A stretch of DNA of 64,000 nucleotides from Monoplex corrugatus (GCA_030674185.1 JAPXFY010000026.1:53671746-53735745); one strand, 5' to 3'; shown: positions 46,990 through 59,164, counted from the first letter of the stretch. Notes: generated from the sequence alone by a model not told the origin. Numbers and translations: made by a program.

Positions 46990-47071
46990 GTGTGTGTGTG
47001 TTATGTGTATGTGTATGCGTGCGTGCGTGTGTGTGTGCGTGCGTGTGCGTGCGCGTGTGTGTGTGTGGGTA

Positions 47072-47111
<40 letters not shown>

Positions 47112-47140
47112 CGTGTGCGTGTACTTGCATGCATGCGTGC
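46990..47140. repeat. (GT)n/(GCGT)n microsatellite
   Basis: Mixed GT and GCGT tracts with CpG steps. Confidence 0.94.
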
Positions 47141-47479
47141 ATGTGATAACCTGGAGTCGAGATTGTGTTTAAGTTTGTTTTGAGACCAAAAGTGAATGAG
47201 AACTTCTTTTTATTTACATGGGTGGCAGGATAAACAACATGATTTTTTTGTTTACATTGAACCCTCATCTGTGGAATGTGTACACGAATTCAGAATGAAA
47301 TATAATAGCATTGAGTGTTTAGAATAGTGCAAAACTAGCATGTATAGTAACAGCAGTTTAAATTGTTGGTGTGGATAGTGCTATTCTCCATGTAGATTTG
47401 GACACACTGCATATTACACATTTACAAGACACAGAGTGTAATACCTACAGAAGCACAGATAATAATAACACTAATAGTA

Positions 47480-47545
47480 TTATTGATGATGATGACGATG
47501 ACGATGGCGATGACGACGACGACGACGACGACGATGATGATGATT
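47480..47545. repeat. (GAT)n/(GAC)n microsatellite
   Basis: GATGATGATGACGATGACGA then pure GAC and GAT; a false poly-Asp frame results. It abuts LINE family 3. Confidence 0.93.
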
Positions 47546-47547
47546 CC

Positions 47548-48462
47548 ATTTATGTAGTCACTAATGGACCGCTTCTCCCAGGCCTGCAAAGATTTGGGTC
47601 TGACCATCAGTCTTAAGAAGACAAACGTCCTGGGCCAAGACACGCCATTTCCACAGCCATCACCATTGATGACTACGAGCTTGAAGCCATCCATCAATTC
47701 ACATATCTTGGGTCCACCATCACCGATAACCTCTCCCTTGACACAGAGGTCGACAAGAGGATCGGGAAGGCAGCCACAACACTAGCCCGCCTCACACAAA
47801 GGGTGTGGACAAATCCCAAGCTGACCACAAAGACAAAGATGGCTGTATACAACGCCTGTGTCCTCAGCACCTTGCTGTATGGCAGCGAGGCGTGGACCAC
47901 GCATGCTCATCAGGAGAAAAGGCTCAATACCTTCCACCTGAGAAACCTACGGCGCATACTTGGCATTTCCTGGCAAGACAAGGTGACCAACACCGAAGTC
48001 CTAACCTGCGCTGGCCTCCCAACCATGCATACCATGCTGAGACAGCGTCGGCTGCGCTGGTTGGGCCACGTTCGCCGCATGGAAGATGGTCGCATCCCAA
48101 AAGACATCCTTTATGGTGAGCTTGCCACAGGGCAGAGAAACATTGGCCGCCCACAGCTGAGATACAAAGACGTTTGCAAGCGTGACATGAAAGCGCTTGA
48201 GATCAACACTGAGTCCTGGGAGGACCTCGCAGACGACCGCAACAGCTGGAGAACTACTCTCAAGAAACAGCTGCGGATTGGTGAGGACAAACTGTCAGCT
48301 GCTGCAGCAGAAAAGCGAGTTCGCAGAAAAGGGATGACATCCAACAGACCAGCATCAGCATACACATGCGACCGCTGCGACAGAGACTGCCTCTCTCGCA
48401 TTGGTCTGTACAGTCACAGGCGACGCTGCTTGGACCAAGCAGACAGCCCATCTAGACAATAG
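47548..48462 (+). pseudogene. LINE family 3, RT C-terminal part with zinc finger
   Basis: Two frames cover the end of a LINE polyprotein. The first (47564-47640) reads RFSQACKDLGLTISLKKTNV; after an indel near 47640 the second (47803-48462) runs 219 codons open: TLLYGSEAWTTHAHQEKRLN, RQRRLRWLGHVRRMEDGRIP, GRPQLRYKDVCKRDMKALEI, and ends with a Cys/His finger, YTCDRCDRDCLSRIGLYSHR + RRC (Cys-x2-Cys ... His-x4-Cys type). The YGSEAW and LRWLGHVxRM blocks are widespread in animal non-LTR elements. The long open frame suggests a younger insertion than family 1 copies nearby. It is 5'-truncated: no YADD box or endonuclease. Confidence 0.85.
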
Positions 48463-48649
48463 AACGGATGTACTTTGTCCATGGTCAGTCATGACCGAAG
48501 GAGGCCTACTACTACTAGTGCAAACATACATGTCAGAGAATGCTCATTGCACTTTACAAACTACAACAATACGATATATACACAAACACATTCATCGCAG
48601 CATAAACGTTTCAGTTCCAATATATCATAATATACATAATATATCATAT

Positions 48650-48991
48650 CATCATCATCATCATCATCATCAGGTGCCCTGCCGCGTGGCGTTGGCGATC
48701 ATGGACTTCCATCTGTCTCTATCTCTTGTTGCCCCTAGCATCTCCTCAACCCTCCTCGTCCCCAGCCACTCTGCAAGTCCGTCCAGCATTTTCTCCCTGG
48801 GTCTACCCGGTGCTCTCTTTCCCTCCAGCTTTCCTGTTGTGACCAGGTGCTCCAAATCCCCCTTCCTCATAAAATGGCCTATAAATGTTGCCTGTCTTTT
48901 CCTAATCTTCCTTATGAGTGATCTACATGTGTCTGCTTCCATCAAGACTGTCTCGTTTTTTTTTCTTTGCTGTCCATGGAACTCTCAACAA
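48650..48991 (-). pseudogene. LINE family 1, 3' fragment
   Basis: (ATC)n at the left edge is the LINE tail. The minus frame of 91 codons reads IRKRQATFIGHFMRKGDLEH, GKRAPGRPREKMLDGLAEWL and RDRDRWKSMIANATRQGT. An A insertion in the AAAAAAA run near 48955 breaks the frame upstream. Confidence 0.87.
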
Positions 48992-49112
48992 ACATATGAG
49001 ATACATATATACACCAATAAATCAATGTAATACAAACATGGTTCATAAACAATAACAACAAATATGTTTTTCAATTGTCAGAGACAATCACACACATGAA
49101 AAGACACACATA

Positions 49113-49115
49113 GAC

Positions 49116-49201
<86 letters not shown>
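49113..49201. repeat. (CA)n microsatellite
   Basis: About 88 bp of nearly pure CA. Confidence 0.97.
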
Positions 49202-49203
<2 letters not shown>

Positions 49204-49239
49204 TATACACATGCACACACACAAACACACATACGCACA

Positions 49240-49500
49240 CATTAGACAAATTGCATTACCACTGGATTTAGAAGAGCAACAAGCATTAATTCATGATTTG
49301 GGGAGATACTTCTGAAAGAGATGTGTTTTGCGGTGATTTTTGAAAGTAGCGGACTGCTTTTTTTAAGATACTGGGAGGGAGTCCCATGTTGTTGTGCTAA
49401 AAACAGAGAAACATTTCTGTCCACAAGTTGTTAGTGAGAATCGAGGCACAGTCAAGAGAGAAGCTTCTTGATACCTGATAGCTTTGGAAGGTCTGTATTG
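49240..49500. repeat. R4-type 3' block, diverged copy
   Basis: AGATGTGTTTTGCGGTGATT, GGAGGGAGTCCCATGTTGTT and AAAACAGAGAAACATTTCTG follow the same order as the 3' block of R4 at 29050-29195, and a (CA)n precedes both. Similarity is modest. Confidence 0.4.
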
Positions 49501-49504
49501 GCAG

Positions 49505-50300
49505 AAGGAGTTGTGGTATATGATGGCATTGTCTTCAAACTCAGACACGGATGTATGGATATATCACAGATACAAACACACACATCAGCATATACACATT
49601 CATGTATGTGTAAACATTCCAACAGCATCTAACCATACATATTCATATAGATATATGATCATAAATGTTTACATACACAGACAATTGATATACACAGCAA
49701 CGTATGATCAATGGTTAGAGGTGGATGCATATGTATACTGGCGGAAGGGCAATTGTGGTCTCAACAACAGGAGACTTGGGTGAACAGTTATGTCTTTGGC
49801 TTGATATGTTAACTGTCTTGAAAAGATAAACTGGATGACTCTGAATTTGGTTTTGTTCAAAAGGGATTAATCGCATTCAGACCATTCCATATGTACCCTA
49901 CCTATAATTGGCTGACTCATTGAGTCTGCCAAAACTATACGCGCTGGTAAGATCTTGAAATGGAGAGTGGATATGGGACCCATAAAACACTGACATCAAC
50001 GGAATGCTTAGAGCGTGTGACAGACATACAGACAGACGTTTAGACAGTTGGCCTCTTTCTGTCTCGAGAGACGAATGATTGTGCACCCGCGATGTATCAT
50101 TCTGGGTTGTTGCAGCTCCTGCTGTGGCTGTACAGTCTGATCCTTGAGCCACAGACTGTAACTTTTATGGTGCACTACGGAAGAGAACTTGACACATGAA
50201 ATCCACAATAGCTTTATGAAAAGACTGAGCCAGACCACTGCCAAATGAGAGAAACAAGAAATATTCAACAACAAAAATGTCAATGTGCATTTGTAACAGT
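49505..50300. other. Intergenic DNA, nothing recognised
   Basis: No conserved frame or repeat is identified. Confidence 0.4.
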
Positions 50301-50301
50301 G

Positions 50302-50395
50302 TGTGTGTGTGTGAGACAGAGACAGACAGAGGGACAGACAGACAGACAGCGACAGACAGACAGACAGACAGACAGAATAGATAGACAGAGAGACT
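50302..50395. repeat. (GT)n and (CAGA)n microsatellite
   Basis: A short GT tract, then CAGACAGACAGA variants. The sequence right after it (CTTCAGA-CA-TTACTCAAGGATAG) recurs at 61402-61440. Confidence 0.9.
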
Positions 50396-50614
50396 TCAGA
50401 CTTCAGAACACTTTATTACTCAAGGATAGCAGCATTCTGTCCCATTTGACCTGTCTTACGGCTACTCTACACACAAACTATAAGCATAAAAAGCATGAAC
50501 ACATTGTAAAACAAGTTATAGCATGAGTTGTGATAAAACATTAATTTTACGTATATGCCAATGGGTCATGTGTTTTACAAAAGCATGAGAGATAAAAGCA
50601 CAATATGAAAATAA

Positions 50615-51166
50615 ATCAATGTCAACCCTTAACACTCACATCCTACAGCGCATTCAAAACAATGCTGCACGCCTTGTACTCAAAAAGAAAAAAGCTGACC
50701 ACATATCTCCTCTCCTGGCACAACTTCACTGGCTCCCTGTATCAAAGCGCATACAGTACAAACTAGACACCATGTGCTACAAAAGCCTCAATAACGCAGC
50801 CCCCGATTACCTGTCAAGCCTACTTGAGATCTATCTTCCCTCACGTACCCTCCGCTCTGCCTCCGATCCTCTGACTTTTCGCTTTCCACGCACTAAGCTC
50901 AATACATATGGTCCACGAGCCTTCTCTATTTCTGGTCCGCTCTCCTGGAACAAACTTCCTCTCTCAGTCCGTCAGCAAACCTACTTTTGTCTCCTTCAAG
51001 TCCGCTCTCAAAACTCACCTTTTCTCCTCTGCATAAAATCCTGACCTCACTCAACCCCTCTGCAGCCTGTCTCCACTCGGGGGGGAATCACATTGCAATA
51101 TATAATTGTATATAATATGCTCTCTATAATTTTCCATTGCTTTTATTCTTTCTCCCCATTTATAGC

Positions 51167-51228
<62 letters not shown>

Positions 51229-51364
51229 GCGTGGTGCGTGTGTGTGCGTGCGTGCGTGCGTGCGTGTGTGTGCGTGCATGCGTGTGAGTGTGTCTGTTTC
51301 AGCGCTTAGATTTGATTTTGTCAAGATTTTGCGCTATATAAATATTGTAATTATTATTATTATT
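50615..51364 (+). pseudogene. L2/CR1-like LINE, 3' end with UTR
   Basis: The plus frame reads HILQRIQNNAARLVLKKKK, HISPLLAQLHWLPVSKRIQY, CYKSLNNAAPDYLSSLLEIY, TYGPRAFSISGPLSWNKLPL, the conserved C-terminal block of CR1/L2-type LINEs. A 1-nt shift near 50985 moves the natural end (TFVSFKSALKTHLFSS and stop) to another frame. The 3' UTR holds CCATTTATAGCC, a (TG)n tract, CAGCGCTTAGATTTGA and GCGCTATATAAATATTGTAA followed by (TTA)n. The same UTR is present at 32600-32735, so both copies share tail and internal microsatellite. The RT palm is missing (5' truncation). Confidence 0.85.
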
Positions 51365-51871
51365 ACAACAGGAACGACAACAATGAAATATCAGTACTGC
51401 TGATTGTTGTATTAGCATTCTATCTTTTAAAAAAAAAGTAAATTACAGACATAGACCTAAAGACAGGAGGAAGACAAGAAAGCATTAAAAACAAAGAAAG
51501 AGGTGGGATGAAGGTGTTGCACATCAACAAATGCAATGATGATAATAGATTAACTACAACATATGTCACATCACAGAAGTTATAAAATGTTCAAATAAAA
51601 AACACAACAGTTTTCATGTATATGTCAATTGATTAAGTGCACTACAAAAGCATGAGATAAAAGCAAATAAGCCTACAGGGTACACATAAAGTAAGAACAT
51701 CAACCTTATGTAACAGCAATGTAAGCCTATGTTATAGATTACTAACATGGAATCGTACGAGAGAAAAAAACATGAAAGAAGCAATAAAGAAAAAAAGCTG
51801 CTGGGTTGGTGATAGGGGTGTGACATGTTAACTGTAATGCTATGATACAAATAGGTGAACTGTAATACATG
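51365..51871. other. Intergenic DNA with a short duplicated motif
   Basis: 51612-51672 (GTATATGTCAATTGATTAAG, ACAAAAGCATGAGATAAAAG) repeats sequence at 50550-50612, on the other side of the L2-like LINE. Confidence 0.45.
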
Positions 51872-54800
51872 ATCATCATCATGTGCCCTGCCGCATGGCA
51901 CTGGCGATCATCATGACCCTCCCTACGAATCTATCTTCTGTACCTCTAAGTACATCTGTCAACCTCTGTCTTCATCCAGTCCGCACGTCCGTCCAATATT
52001 TTCTCCCGGGGTCTACCTGGTGCCCTTTTCCCTTCCTGTTTTCCCGTTGAGATTAGGTGCTCTAATTTCTCTTACCTCATAAAATGTCCTATAAATGTTG
52101 CCTGTCTTTTTCTAATTGTCTTCATTTTTGTGTTTGCCTCTTTCAGGACTGTCTTGTTTGTTTTCTTTGCTGTCCATAGAACTCTTACCATTCTTCTTAT
52201 AACACATTTCAGCTGCCTCAATCTTGTTCTGACTTTGCGTGTTAACTGCCCAGACTTCACATCCATACAACAATACTGGTTCTGTATAACACTGAAAAAC
52301 TCTTCCTGATGTTAATTTATAGGCATTTGTCTGTAAGAACGCTGTTCATTTTCTTCAATGCTGTTTTACCTTAGCCGATTCTGCTGGCCGTTTCTAATGA
52401 GCATCTGCCAACTGGTGAGATGACTGTTCTCAGATATCTAAACTTATCAACTTGTCTCAGTGTGATGCCATTTACTGTTATTTTGCATGAGGGGATTTCT
52501 TGTTTTGTAGTCATTACCATGACTTCAGTCTTCTTGCTATTTATTTAGCTCCAGCCCTTTGTTTCTGCTTTTTATTTCTAAAATATTCACAAGATTTTGT
52601 AGGTCTTTTTCATTTTCTGCAATTAGAATGGTATCTGCATTACGAAGATTGTTTAACATTTTTCCTCCAATCTGTATCCCAGGGCATTCTTCTAAGAATG
52701 TATATATAATTTTTCATCCAACCTTTATCCAGGGCATTCTTGTAAGTTTCTCATGATGGTTTTGCTATAAAGTGAAAACATATCTTGTGATAGAACACAC
52801 CCCTGCCTAACCCCTATTTTTATAATTTGGAAAGAGCTTATATCGTTTTTTTTGTTTTTTTTAATTCTCATTCATGCTGTTTGTTCCCAATACATGTTCC
52901 TTTAGGAGTCCAAGTTGATTGATCAATTGATCGTGTCTCACCCAATCAAAAGCCTTGGTATAGTCAACAAAACATAAACATAATTTATCCCTATTCAGTT
53001 CAACTGATTCTTCTATGATAGTTCTTGTGGTGTACATAGCATTAATAGTTCATTTCCGTTCACAAATCCACATTGTTCTCTTATTCCTCTTTTTATATAT
53101 TTGGTTCCTTGTCCTCCTCATCATTATTCTTAATAGAATCTTTGTCACATTACTCATCAAGCTGATTGTACGATGGGGTTTGCATTTTATAGCCCCTGCT
53201 TTCTTTGAAAATGGAATGAAAATTGATTTTGACATATCTGTCAGGATTTTCCAGTGTTATAAATTTCATTTATGAGGATTGTTATTCTTTTTACAATACC
53301 AACTTTATCTAGAGCCTCAAACATTTCTGTAATAATAGTGTCTGTCCTGGTCCTGTGGCTTTCCCTAGATTCATCTTTTTCAACACTGCTCTAACTTTAT
53401 CTTTTATCATTGATGGTCCTTCAACGTTCTTTTTCGTGATGTGTTTTTCCTTTCTGTTATCGTCAAAAAGATGTTTAATTACTCTCCCAATTATCTAATT
53501 TCCCCTCCCCTCCCCATAATAATCGTACCTTCTTTAGATTTTAAGCAACCAGTTGATGCGCACGTCTTTTTCTTATGGGCAATTACTTCGCTGTTCCTGT
53601 ACATAAACTTAGGATCTGTTTTGTGTCTGTTTTGAACTTTGTTTCCAGCCAAGCTTCCTTAGTTTCACTGCAAATATTCCTGATAGCCTTATGTATCTTT
53701 TTGTATTTTTCCTCTGTGCCTTTTTTCCCCTCCGTTCTTCCATCAAGCCTAATTTTTTGCTTTCAGTTCTTCTTGGCTTTTCTTTCAACTGGAGGGATTT
53801 CTTCACAAGATTCATTTCTTGACTTTCTCAAATGAGTCCATTGTTTCTCACTGTCACCAACGTCCTCGGAGCACTGAATTTGATTTAAACGTATATGGTA
53901 ACATTTGCATGAGTCTATTCATTTGTCTTGAAGAGTCCATGATTAAGTTTGACGTTACTTTTGATCTGTTTTCTGTTCTTTAGTTTCAGGTAAATCTTTC
54001 CATCACATTCATTTACTTCTGCCCACTCAACAAAATTCTCTCCCCTTTCATTTCGTGTGCCAAGTCCATGACATCCAACTATGTCATCTACTTTTTCCTG
54101 TCCCATTTTAGCATTATTATTGTAAAGTCCTATGATTTAGACTGAGTTTTAGCTGTCTCTAATTCTTCATAGAAGTTGTCAGTTTCTTCCTCAGTACTTG
54201 CGGATATCGGTGCATATATTTGGATGATGTTGATAACAAATGGCTTGCCGTCCGGTCGAATTAATAAAACTTGGTCTGATGTAACCCAGTATTCTTTTAT
54301 AGACTATCATGATACCTACTCCTCTTTCATCTGTGCCGCCACCAGAATATATACTTTCATGTTTGCTTAATGTTATCATGCCTGCTGCCTTCCATCTCAC
54401 CTCCCCTAGTCCTAAAATGTTAAGCCTTCCCGTCCCTATCTTGACATTTTCTAATTTTCATTTTTGCAGTCATGCTTTTACATTCCAAGTAGCCATTTAT
54501 TCTATTTATGAATCTGGTCGCATTAGCTTGATGACAATCGATTGTTTCCTACAAGATGAAAGTGTTCTAAAGGAGTCCGTGTTTACGTCGCTTAGTTTCT
54601 TTTTTTTTTTTGGGGGGGGGGGGGGGGGCTGGCCATGACGTAAAGGAGGATACGACGGTGGTTTCCTGTTGCCTTCCATAGGCTTTTGTATGAACTCTCC
54701 GCTAGCCTTTGTCGTTCCCACGACTACCACAATGCAGGGGAGGGAAGGGTTCTGTTAGGGTTTACTCCTGAGGCAATCACCAGGCAGCGGTAATTTTCTC

Positions 54801-54990
54801 TTGGGGTTTATTCCCTTAACCTTGATCTCTCCCGCAACATCCACAAGGCAGTAGTAATAGCTGGGGGTCTGGTTCGTGGGCACCAGGGCATGTCCAGACA
54901 CGGTGGGCCTGCGTGCTGCATGTCTGGGGGCCAGACATCCTCTGAGTCCCTCCGAGTTTAACCTGAGTCCATGAGGTGTTCAGTTACTGT
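51872..54990 (-). pseudogene. LINE family 1 (RTE-like), near full-length copy
   Basis: The longest copy, about 3.1 kb, minus strand. From high to low coordinates: a GC-richer putative 5' UTR (about 54990-54480, with a G-run at 54614-54630); endonuclease pieces MRWKAAGMITLSKHESIYSG + GGTDERGVGIMI and QEKVDDIVGCHGLGTRNERG + ENFVEWAEVNE, matching the GTRNExG motif of APE-type nucleases; then RT pieces (LGLMEERRGKKAQ; MSKSIFIPFSKKAGAIKCKP; YxKAFD region near 52950; SPxLFSLYS region near 52780) and the C-terminus (KRQATFIGHFMR), ending in the TGATGATG tail at 51872. Dozens of frameshifts and stops. The order nuclease-RT-short tail with simple-repeat 3' end fits RTE-type elements. Confidence 0.85.
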
Positions 54991-55371
54991 GTGTTGCCAT
55001 GGGGATTGCATACAATTGTCAAACAAGTCATAAATAGTTAAATATTTTCAAATGAAATCCATAGGAAAGGAGTAAAGACAAAAAAGATTGAGTGTTTTTG
55101 ACACAGAAATATAATAGCATAAAAATGGGGTGAATAGGCTCACTAGAGGTTTTATTAGCACGCGTATGTAGATTTAGAAAAGGGGCTTTAATTAGAAAAG
55201 TTACTTACGATATTTCAAGCAGTTATTTGTGAAGCTTTCGTTTAAAGCTTTTTAGTGATGTGCATCACTTGATGATGATGGGCAATACTAATAGGAAAGG
55301 AGATGCATGTTTTAAATATGTCTAATCGTGATCTTTGAAGATGAAAGTCATATCTTGGTGTAGTGTATTTG
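54991..55371. other. Intergenic DNA, nothing recognised
   Basis: AT-rich spacer between two minus-strand LINE remnants. Confidence 0.45.
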
Positions 55372-57120
55372 GCTTAGTATAAATAGTTCTGTTGAATATT
55401 TGGGGCGGCTCTGTGCACAGTTTCGAACATTTGTGTGTTTTTGTTGTATAATAGTTCTGTTAAATATTTTTGGGCGGTTCTGTGCACAGTTTCGAACATT
55501 TGTGCGTTTTTGTTGTATAATAGTTCTGTTAAATGTTTTGGGGCGGCATTGTGCACAGTTTTGAACATTAGTGTGGTTTTCTTGTACTGAAGTTGGTTTT
55601 TAAGCGATAATATTACTGTCCTTTTTGACTTCTGGTCTATGGATAGGGAGCGGTCATCTACTGTAAGTTTTTCTGCTCTGTGCACAGTTTCGAACATTTG
55701 TGTGTTTTTGTTGTACTAAAGCTGGTTTCTGATTGATGATATTTCTGCCTTTTTAACTTTTGGTCTGTGGATAGGGAGCTGTCAGTTACAAGAAGTTTTC
55801 TTGCTCTTCTGTACAGAGAATTAATTTTTTTGATAGAGCTTCATTGCAACCATCCCATTTCATTGATTTATAGTCAATATAAGATTTTATATGGGCCATG
55901 TAACTAGCTTTTTTGCTTCAGTGTTGATAAAATATGAAAGAAGAAATAGAGCTTTACTGAAATAACATTGTGGACTGCCCATGTAATTTTTTTGTCTATG
56001 TATACACGTGGTGCTTAGAAAATTGCCCTATATTCACGCCATCTAAAGTTAGCTGAAGACAGTTTTGAGAGTTGGTATTTTTGGCGAGTTCTTATTACCA
56101 TTGATTTTCTTTTTGCAGGATTGATCTGCATATGGTTCGGATTACACCATTCTGATCCTTGGTTTATATATAGTTATAACGTGTCTTGGATTTCAGAAAT
56201 CTGTTTCTCGGATGTGTTTAGAGAAATGTCGTCATTAAGCATATGGCATTCAATAGAGTTTGATGTTATACATAAGGGTAAATCGTTGGTATAGACACAG
56301 AATGAGATAAGGCCTAGAACTGAACCTTGTGGTGCATCAAATGATATCCCTCTTACAGAAGAGAATCTACTGTAAGCAGATATACGTTGACGAGAAGAAG
56401 GGAAGGATATGGGGGTTATCTAGATAGACATTAAGTTTTGAAAGAAGGGTTTCATGATCAGTGAGGTCAAATGCTTTCTCGAAGTCTAAGAAGAGAACCC
56501 TAATAAATTTGTATCATTTATGGCCGATAGCCATGAGTTTGTTATGTTTGCACTTTTGCATGATCGATGCTGATAGTATCCTTGTTGAAGCGGGTGAAAT
56601 AGTTTATGATCTTCCACGAATTTCTTCAGTTGTTTATCAACATGTCTTTCAAATGGTTTAGAGACTACTGATAATAGTGGTATTGGCCTATAATTGCATA
56701 CAGTATTTCTATCTCTTGTCTTTGATAAAGGGATTGTTTTCGCCTTTTTTGTCGAGAAGAGTTTCTGATTTACATATAAACTAAATAAACATGCTAGAGT
56801 TTAAACAATGTGAAGCATGGGTAGTTTAAATATTTTGCTACAGATTTCGAGAAAGTGATTCATCTGTTTCGGCTAATGTTATGTTTTCAGCCCCAGATAC
56901 CAAATGTTAATTAAAGGCTTTGGGGGTCAGTTGTCGTGGAATATTGGTGCATTTCAAAGATGAGCCTTTGATAAATATGGTTAGAGCTCGCCAGATTGTT
57001 GATGTGTCTCTTTGCTCTTTAGTGAGTTTCCTGAAGTAAACTTTCTTTGCGTTTCTTGTTATGTGCTTTACTTTGTTTCTAGATTTTTTGTATTCTGTAT
57101 ACATTTTGTTGGCTTTTGAT
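55372..57120 (-). pseudogene. Jockey/CR1-like LINE remnant 2
   Basis: Minus-strand frames follow the RT order: KKSRNKVKHITRNAKKVYFR and SSTIWRAL-like sequence (the region between nuclease and RT) near 56950-57100, GISFDAPQGSVLGLISFCVYTNDLPL-type RT palm spread over 56290-56340, and a C-terminal QYKKTTLMFKTVHNAAPKH block near 55580. All are broken by stops. The GxPQGSxLGPxxFxxYxNDLP block identifies the palm. Confidence 0.7.
55381..55720. repeat. Tandem duplication inside LINE C-terminus, about 70 bp
   Basis: GTGCACAGTTTCGAACATTT and GTTTTTGTTGTATAATAGTT recur three times at about 70-bp spacing, with a further partial unit at 55675. It multiplies a TQMFETVHRAAPKYLTELLY-type segment. Confidence 0.8.
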
Positions 57121-57582
57121 TGGGTCTGTTAAGAAATAATCATAATGAGTGATGGCATAAATATACCAATATACCATCGTCATTCATTTCAGCAAGAAAA
57201 ACGAAAACGTAAAGAGAGTGCACTGTCTGTCATCGGCACGAAAACGCATTATTAAACAAAAAACGAAACAAGCATTCTCAGTCGTCTGCTACAAAGATTA
57301 TTATTATGTGTCATGGGAATTGTCTCCCCGCTTCTCAAAATCTTGTGAGAACATTAATTTGATTGGGTAATCTTCACACGTGACATGATAATGTCAGCCT
57401 GCTGTCCAAGTTGGTAAAACTTGTTTTCGTTAAAGTTGATGATGGCAAAATAGTTTTTTTGTGACTTCTTGGACGAGGTTATGCAGTGTTGCTCGACTGA
57501 TTAACGTAGGACTTAGGGTCTGCTGCCAAACTCAAGCGCAACGATCCGGGAACAAGCTTGGCGGGGGACAATCCACTCCAAC

Positions 57583-57615
57583 ATGGCGTCAGATAGTGGC
57601 ACCTCCTACACACAG
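57583..57615 (+). CDS. Weak candidate first coding exon of a plus-strand gene
   Basis: ATG in a good context (CCAACATGG), 11 codons reading MASDSGTSYTQ, then CAG|GTATCG, a plausible donor. The sequence just upstream (57480-57582) is richer in CpG than its surroundings, and the DNA from here to 64 kb is less crowded with LINEs. No further exon could be recognised before the window ends, so the protein family is unknown. It could be chance. Confidence 0.25.
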
Positions 57616-57619
57616 GTAT

Positions 57620-58690
57620 CGCATTTGCCTTCCTACTTTTTCGGTGTCTTTGTTTTAGTAATAATGCATGGTTGTATAGCAGAAGACTATATTGTCCTAT
57701 GACTTTTTCACACACATAATTGGAACTGAGCATGGACAACTTTGGGCATTTACTTAGCTGAAAACGCGGATGCCTACAGACGTGCGGTGTCTGCTGTGAG
57801 TTCATTTCCGCTGAGAAAAAAAGATTCGTTTGCTAAAATATTTGGTGCTAAACTGCTCAGACAAATAAATTTATTATAAGACACATGCAAATTGAAATCC
57901 GTTTTATTTCCTTAAATGTTCATGCTGAAGTTGGCTTAGATTCAGGACATTACAATGTTGTTTTTTTCCTTGATTTTCTTTAAACTGAGGATCAGTTTTA
58001 GTTTAGCCAAATGCCAGCAGTGGTGTTTGGTTCGGGTCATGTCAAGAGGAAATAGATCTAACAGTGCTCAATACACTGTAGGTATTATTCATAGTTTCTT
58101 CAGGTGCTTGCTCAGCCGTTGTTTTGTTTTAATCAGTGGGCCTGTGTAATGTAACCAGGATTTGTTGTATTACAGACAGGTAAACAGGGAATGACATTTG
58201 TGATTTTGAGTAATTTTGCTATTTTTGGTGAAGTAAGTCATGGACTAAATTATATTAATTCACCATAGCTTGATCAGTTCTTTCAAACACACTCTGGCAG
58301 CACTCAAGACTTTTATAAATTATGTGTCATAAATACGACTTTCGATTTGAAATGGAATTGGGAGCCCATCCAGATCAACATGACAGAGCTTGACTACTTT
58401 ACAGTTTGTTGCCTTATAGTAGCCTGTAAATCTAGACACTAGATCTGTTATCTTGTAATGTTGCATAATTTAGTTACATAGTATTATACTTTGCTACTCA
58501 GAGACATGCATGTGTATGCACACAGAGCTGGTTCTCTGGTGCAGACACCTTGCACACAACAGCAGAGTAGCAGTACTAGCACGATGTGAATTTACTAGCC
58601 TACTTAAAATTGTATAATTTAATTTAGAAAAAATTGAAGATAAATTTGCAAGTATAGTAATATTAACATGTGCTCAGTCAGTTCAGATAA
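57620..58690. other. Non-coding DNA, nothing recognised
   Basis: Would be intron 1 if the candidate exon at 57583 is real. No repeat or frame is identified. Confidence 0.4.
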
Positions 58691-58692
58691 AG

Positions 58693-58935
58693 TGGCCTGG
58701 TTGGTGCAGAGATAGAAGCATTCGCCTTCCAGTGTGCCTGTATTAGTTTGCTTTAGTGTGAATTACGCCTGTAGAACTTCATATAGCACGTGTGCGGCCT
58801 CCAGTCAACCAAACTGTGAATGGGTACTGGACTTTCTTCAAAGTTAGGTGACGATAAAGACGCGAGAGAGAGTTGGGATGGGCACTGTTTTAAAAATGTT
58901 GGCCTCAAGAAAAGTTTAGGTCTTTGCACCCCATT
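58693..58935 (+). mobile_element. SINE-B, copy 2
   Basis: GTGGCCTGGTTGGTGCAGAG (A-box-like head), then TTCTTCAAAGTTAGGTGACG and CTCAAGAAAAGTTTAGGTCT, in the same order as the copy at 16550-16765. Confidence 0.6.
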
Positions 58936-59164
58936 TCCATATTACCATAGGATTATGGAACAGCCATACCTATTAAATTTGCTTTTTAAGTATGTCTGTC
59001 TTGTTTAGTTGCTATGGTAAGAACGACTTCTTTTGCGCCTAGCTCTTAATAATAAACTCATGGGGGCCTTTCACAGTATTTAGATAATTTGCTGGTCTTC
59101 CATTTAAGTTTCATCTTATTGTTGACTCAAGGTCTGATGTATTGAATTTAGTTTCAGTCTTCAG

